16,897 bases of DNA from UBA1732 sp045114455 (GTDB taxonomy: Bacteria; Verrucomicrobiota; Lentisphaeria; Victivallales; UBA1829), in contig JBGUKN010000061.1 of assembly GCA_045114455.1 (NCBI GenBank), forward strand, positions 1 through 16,897. Reading direction: 5' to 3'. The position numbers and the translations under genes are program-made. The first letter of the stretch is position 1. Each line of letters opens with the position of its first letter. Under the pieces are notes generated by a model. That model was not told the DNA's origin, made no database searches, and was given only the letters and a program-made list of their open reading frames with translations. Positions 13,485-16,897 of the stretch are shown one piece after another.

Positions 13485-14879
13485 ATGTTTCATTTCCGCC
13501 TCGCAGAGCACGGCACGACCGTCAGGACCGAAATCATCGCCGGGATCACGACATTCCTTTCCATGGTCTACATCCTGGCCGTTTATCCGAGCGTGATGAG
13601 CGAGATCGGGATCCCGGCGGGAGGAGCCGTCATCGCGGCTGCCGTCGCATCGTGCATCGGCACATTCCTCATGGGTTGGCTGGCGAGATATCCGTTCGCG
13701 CTGGCGCCGGGCGTCGGCATCGTGCCGTTCTTCGCGTTTTCGGTCGTAATGAGCATGGGGATCTCGTGGCAGTTCGGCATGATGGCGGTGTTCCTGGAGG
13801 GCATCATCTTTCTGATCTGCACGGTCGTCCCGCTCCGGGAAAAGCTCTTCAACGCCATTCCCCTGCCCCTGAAGACCGCGATCGGCGTGGGCATCGGCTT
13901 CTTCATCGTCTTCATCGGGCTCCAGGGGGCGAAGATCATCGTGGACGGCTCCTGCCTGACCACGCTCGTATCGTTCCGCGGGACGTTCCGCACGTCCGGG
14001 CTCTGCGCCCTGCTGTCGCTGATCGGCCTCTTCGCCACGGTGGTGCTGTGCCATAAACGGGTGAAGGGCGCGATCCTCATCGGCATCCTGTTCACCTGGG
14101 CGCTCGGCATGCTCTGCCAGGCCGTGGGGATCTACCATGTCGATCCGGACGTGAAGATGTTTTCCCTGTACCCGTCGCTGAACTTCGGCGCCATCGGCGG
14201 CGCGTTCCGGGAGTTCGGCTCGCTCTTCGGACAGTGCCTGGACGTGGACAAATGGTCTCTGAACGGCTCGCATCTGACCGGATGGAAACTCCTTCTCTCC
14301 GGCAATTTCCTCGTCGTGATGTTCACGCTGCTCTTCGACGACCTCTTCAACACGCTCGGCACGCTGACCGGCGTGGCGTCCACGGCGGGCATGCTGGACA
14401 AGGACGGGAAAATGCCGCGCCTGAAACAGGCCCTGCTCGCCGATGCCGTCGCGACCACCGCGGGGGCTCTGCTCGGCGCGACAACCACCACGTCCTACGT
14501 CGAGTCCGCTACGGGCGTTTCCGAGGGCGGCAGGACGGGCCTGGCCTCCTATGTGACCGCCGCGCTCTTCCTCGTGTCGATCCTGCTGGCGCCCGTCTTC
14601 ACCGCCATTCCGGCGTTCGCCACGGCCCCTGCCCTGATCCTGGTCGGATTCCTGATGATCGGGCATATTTCGCAGATCGACTTCAATGACCTGACGGAAG
14701 CCTTCCCGTGCCTGCTGGCGATCATCGTCATGCCGTTCGCCTACAACATCGCTGACGGCATCTGCTTCGGCTTCATCGCGTGGACGGGCATCAATCTGAT
14801 CTGCGGACGCCGCGACCGCGTGAACGCAATCCTCATCGTGTTCTCCCTTCTCTTCATCCTCAAATATATTCTCCTGTAA
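13485..14879 (+). CDS. NCS2-family purine permease, AzgA type
   Basis: Inner-membrane, proton-coupled importer of adenine, guanine or hypoxanthine. The 464-residue product is the usual length, with about 12-14 hydrophobic segments. Family marks: the start GTTVRTEIIAGITTFLSMVYIL, LAPGVGIVPFFAF (73-85), TAIGVGIGFFI (131-141), the substrate-site region LFDDLFNTLGTLTGVAST (283-300) and TTTSYVESATGVSEGGRTGL (333-352). In the common form LFDT, this protein has Asn289 instead of the second Asp (DDLFNT), which could alter specificity or coupling. Own promoter and terminator; the gene is monocistronic. Exact purine uncertain. Confidence 0.93.
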   Translation: MFHFRLAEHGTTVRTEIIAGITTFLSMVYILAVYPSVMSEIGIPAGGAVIAAAVASCIGTFLMGWLARYPFALAPGVGIVPFFAFSVVMSMGISWQFGMMAVFLEGIIFLICTVVPLREKLFNAIPLPLKTAIGVGIGFFIVFIGLQGAKIIVDGSCLTTLVSFRGTFRTSGLCALLSLIGLFATVVLCHKRVKGAILIGILFTWALGMLCQAVGIYHVDPDVKMFSLYPSLNFGAIGGAFREFGSLFGQCLDVDKWSLNGSHLTGWKLLLSGNFLVVMFTLLFDDLFNTLGTLTGVASTAGMLDKDGKMPRLKQALLADAVATTAGALLGATTTTSYVESATGVSEGGRTGLASYVTAALFLVSILLAPVFTAIPAFATAPALILVGFLMIGHISQIDFNDLTEAFPCLLAIIVMPFAYNIADGICFGFIAWTGINLICGRRDRVNAILIVFSLLFILKYILL

Positions 14880-14888
14880 TCCGCAGAA

Positions 14889-14924
14889 GAGCATTCCTGC
14901 CATTTCAGGCGGGAATGTTCTTTG
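14889..14924 (+). terminator. intrinsic terminator of the purine permease gene
   Basis: GAGCATTCCTGCC (14889-14901) pairs with GGCGGGAATGTTC (14908-14920), a 13-bp stem with two wobble pairs and a 6-base loop, followed by TTTGTCTT. It starts 10 bases after the stop codon. Confidence 0.8.
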
Positions 14925-14977
14925 TCTTCGTCGGAGAACGATTCCGCAACAAATCCGGAAAATAATCTTTCCGCCTC

Positions 14978-15005
14978 TTGACTTTTATTTCATATGTGAT
15001 ATATT
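14978..15005 (+). promoter_or_regulatory. promoter of the secreted/membrane gene pair
   Basis: TTGACT (14978-14983), a 16-bp spacer and TATATT (15000-15005). Transcription should start near 15012, with a leader of about 84 bases ending in AGGAG (15082-15086), 9 bases before ATG 15096. The leader has no clear structured element. Confidence 0.75.
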
Positions 15006-15095
15006 AGATCGACCGAACTATTAAAAAACCATTCCAAACATATTACACGGCCGGACCGGAAATCCGGCGAAGAAACATATCAGGAGAACCCGCTT

Positions 15096-16100
15096 ATGAA
15101 GGCATGGAATCGTTTCTTGAAGCATACGGCGGCGGCGTTCGCGCTGTGCGCCGGACTCGCCGCGTTCGCGCAGGACGAACGCTATTCGCAGATACCCGAC
15201 GGCGCCGCGCTCGTCATGAACCTGAACCTCGGCAAAATCTACTCCACCCCGACGTTTCAGGCGGTCGCGGATTCCGGCGACGTCCTCGGCATCCGCAATG
15301 ACCTGCAGGGCATCCCGTGGAACAAGGCCGGCACCCTCCCCGATCCGGTCATCGTCTACGCGCCCCGGATGGGCGAAAGCTACGCCATCCTCGTCGGCAC
15401 GGACAAGACCCCGGACGAACTTGTCAAGGACATCGGCGCGCGCTACGGCAAACAGAGAAGCGTCGAATCCGAAAAGACCGGCCTCGGCCAGATGATCACG
15501 GTGAAGGAACCGCATACGAACCGCAAGACAAAGAAACAGGAACTGAGGACCGCGGGCGAAATCCTGTATCTCACGCCCGAAACGGTCGCGTTCGGACGGA
15601 AGAAACGCCCGCTCGATCTCCAGTTCTTCTCAACCGGAAATCTCCCCGCCTCGGAGTTCGAAATGCTTCAGAACGCCCCGGCGGACACGATTGCCGTCGG
15701 CATCGTTCGGAGCTTTCCGGTCGCTGCCGCCGACGATCCGACCGGACTTTCCTCGCTGGTGAACTCCGGCGATTTCATCGTCAGGGAGTATGAGCCCGGC
15801 GCGGCCTCGGCCGTACTGAACATGGAATGCAAGGGCGAGAAGGAGGCCCAGCTGGCCGCCCGCCGCGCGAAAAGTTTCCTCCAGATCACGCTCGTGTCGC
15901 TCTTCGCCCTCGACAAGGACCTGTTCAAGGAGCTGAACAGCAGCTACACCGCGACCGCAACGGGAAACAAGGTGAAAGTTGAGGTCAAACTCCCGAAAGC
16001 CACGCTCGACAGAGTCCGTTCGTACTATCTCATGGAACAGGCCCTGCTCGACGCCGCGAACACTGCCGTCAACATCATAGGAGCCGCCGTCAAAAAATGA
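15096..16100 (+). CDS. secreted protein of unknown function
   Basis: The 334-residue product begins with a clear signal peptide (MKAWNRFLKHTAAAFALCAGLAAFA, probable cut AFA|QDE after residue 25). No lipobox is present: Cys18 is preceded by Leu. The mature part starts SQIPDGAALVMNLNLGKIYSTPTF, a pattern seen in secreted DUF3352-like proteins of planctomycete-type bacteria ('...P..a.lv..vdl..l...p.f...'). I cannot place it firmly and no catalytic motif is visible. Near the end is a short hydrophobic stretch (ITLVSLFALDKDLF) and a C-terminal helix. It overlaps the next gene by ATGA, so the two are one translational unit. Function unknown, probably cell-envelope. Confidence 0.82.
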   Translation: MKAWNRFLKHTAAAFALCAGLAAFAQDERYSQIPDGAALVMNLNLGKIYSTPTFQAVADSGDVLGIRNDLQGIPWNKAGTLPDPVIVYAPRMGESYAILVGTDKTPDELVKDIGARYGKQRSVESEKTGLGQMITVKEPHTNRKTKKQELRTAGEILYLTPETVAFGRKKRPLDLQFFSTGNLPASEFEMLQNAPADTIAVGIVRSFPVAAADDPTGLSSLVNSGDFIVREYEPGAASAVLNMECKGEKEAQLAARRAKSFLQITLVSLFALDKDLFKELNSSYTATATGNKVKVEVKLPKATLDRVRSYYLMEQALLDAANTAVNIIGAAVKK

Positions 16101-16738
16101 AACTGAAGAAGTCGCTCAAAATCGCCCTCGCGATCCTCGTCGCAATCCTCGTTATCCTGCTTATCCTCGCCGCACTCGTGATCTCCGGTCCGAAGAGCTT
16201 CCCGTACACGGTCGCCGATGCCGAATCCGATTCCCTGCTGGCGTCCGAGATCGTCGACATGATCTCCGACGCCGTCGTGGACGATGAGGGCAACATCCCG
16301 GAAATCGCGGAGATCACCATCCCCGGGGAAAATGTCAACGCCCTGCTCCGCATCGCCGCGTACCGTCTGAACCTCGAAATGAAGGAGGAAGGCATCGAAT
16401 GCGCCCTCAGCTGGGAAAACTCAGCAGTCAAGGCCGTCGCATCCATCCCCCTGCCCCTTTCGAAGGCCGTCATCGTGCGCGGCTCGGCTTCGCCCGTCAT
16501 CGCCGACGGCGTGCTGACGATCTCCTCGCTGAAGCTGCGCGCGGGACACCTGCCGGTCTCGAGTTGCGGCTTCGTCAAGGAAAAGATCACGGCGAACGAC
16601 ATCGAGGACGAGAAGCTGAAACTGGCGTTCGAGGCCATCCACGACCTCTCCGCCATGCCGGACGGCAGCCTGAAGATCGGCATCTATCCCGAAAAGATCA
16701 GCAGTCTGACCCGAATCCTTATCGTCGAGGAGGACTGA
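16097..16738 (+). CDS. single-pass membrane protein of unknown function
   Basis: The 213-residue product has a basic start (MKLKKSLKIA) and one strong hydrophobic helix (about 8-30, ILVAILVILLILAALVI), then a soluble part that should lie outside the cytoplasm. The soluble part has an alternating, beta-rich pattern (EIAEITIPGENVNALLRIAAY, VKAVASIPLPLSKAVIVRGS, GVLTISSLKLRAGHLPVSS) that recalls lipid-binding-like, N-anchored proteins such as the YpmS/DUF2140 or AsmA-like groups. This likeness is weak and not a firm assignment. The ATGA overlap with the upstream secreted protein suggests the two work at the same membrane. The strong terminator follows 27 bases after the stop. Confidence 0.8.
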   Translation: MKLKKSLKIALAILVAILVILLILAALVISGPKSFPYTVADAESDSLLASEIVDMISDAVVDDEGNIPEIAEITIPGENVNALLRIAAYRLNLEMKEEGIECALSWENSAVKAVASIPLPLSKAVIVRGSASPVIADGVLTISSLKLRAGHLPVSSCGFVKEKITANDIEDEKLKLAFEAIHDLSAMPDGSLKIGIYPEKISSLTRILIVEED

Positions 16739-16765
16739 GCAGGTATTAAGCCTGAAGTCAAGCAA

Positions 16766-16803
16766 GCCCCGGCTTCCATCAGGGAGACCGGGGCGTTTGT
16801 TTT
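16766..16803 (+). terminator. strong intrinsic terminator
   Basis: GCCCCGGCTTCC (16766-16777) pairs with GGGAG and CCGGGGC (16782-16794; one bulged A) around a 4-base loop, followed by GTTTGTTTT. It ends the secreted/membrane gene pair. Confidence 0.85.
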
Positions 16804-16815
16804 ATCTGCAATCCC

Positions 16816-16897
16816 GTGTCCGAGCGGAGCCGGACACTATTCGACACACTCCGTGTGTCCGAGCGGAGCCGGACACTATTCGACACACTCCGTGTGT
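16816..16897. repeat. 39-bp tandem repeat with two alternative hairpins, running off the right edge
   Basis: Two identical 39-bp units (16817-16855 and 16856-16894), with the first bases of a third at 16895-16897. Each unit holds GTGTCCG/CGGACAC (16816-16822 with 16831-16837, 8-base loop) and GACACAC/GTGTGTC (16843-16849 with 16853-16859, 3-base loop). The right arm of the second hairpin overlaps the left arm of the next first hairpin, so the two folds exclude each other. There are no spacers, so it is not a CRISPR array. The number of units is unknown because the window ends. Confidence 0.9.

Noticed and set aside
13437..14903. Long minus-strand frame opposite the purine permease
   Set aside because: The product is a low-complexity, His/Glu/Arg-rich shadow of codons of the membrane protein; no ribosome site or family match.
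16816..16897. CRISPR array at the right edge
   Set aside because: The 39-bp units follow each other directly with no unique spacers, and no cas gene is in the window.

Overview
The window is GC-rich bacterial DNA with dense coding on both strands. It holds ten complete protein genes, one uncertain partial ORF at the left edge and one possible micro-ORF. No tRNA, rRNA, transposase or CRISPR array was seen. Three things suggest a gut-type, anaerobic member of the Lentisphaerota/Verrucomicrobiota side of the PVC group: a membrane Ser/Thr kinase whose exported part looks like planctomycete, lentisphaeral and autotransporter surface proteins; a secreted GH10 xylanase; and an anaerobe-style biotin synthase with extra cysteines. 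This placement is inference, not proof. Several promoters share a simple form, TTGAC/TTGAT-like -35, 16-17 bp, then a TATATT-like -10.

Layout. (1) 1-3344, + strand: a regulated promoter region with a perfect inverted repeat, then a soluble PAS-type histidine kinase, an NtrC-class sigma54-dependent response regulator (4-bp ATGA overlap) and a HIT-family hydrolase, probably one operon. (2) 3408-7724, + strand: a 1405-residue transmembrane FHA-Ser/Thr kinase with three ERTMVA repeats in the cytoplasm and a large exported sensor/adhesin-like region (PEGA-like, SLREA/beta-helix, AIDA-like repeats, PA14-like). (3) 7834-9051, + strand: a secreted GH10 endo-beta-1,4-xylanase ending in a bidirectional terminator. 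(4) 9181-11219, - strand: a His/Cys-rich TPR protein and an overlapping DUF4037 nucleotidyltransferase-like gene, co-transcribed from a good promoter. (5) 11230-13347: a LysR-type regulator (-) divergent from biotin synthase bioB (+). A perfect 17-bp palindrome sits inside the lysR promoter and about 64 bp upstream of the predicted bioB start of transcription. (6) 13390-14924, + strand: an AzgA-type NCS2 purine permease with its own promoter and terminator. (7) 14978-16803, + strand: a secreted protein and an overlapping single-pass membrane protein, both of unknown function, closed by a strong terminator. (8) 16816-16897: a 39-bp tandem repeat running off the right edge.

How it fits together: the left half is signalling (His-Asp phosphorelay plus Ser/Thr kinase). 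The middle and right are catabolism (xylan), cofactor synthesis (biotin) and purine uptake, with local regulators. The most unusual elements are the FHA kinase fused to an adhesin-like ectodomain, the His/Cys-rich TPR-DUF4037 pair, and the lysR-bioB switch, which would be a biotin control circuit different from the well-known BirA, BioR and BioQ systems.
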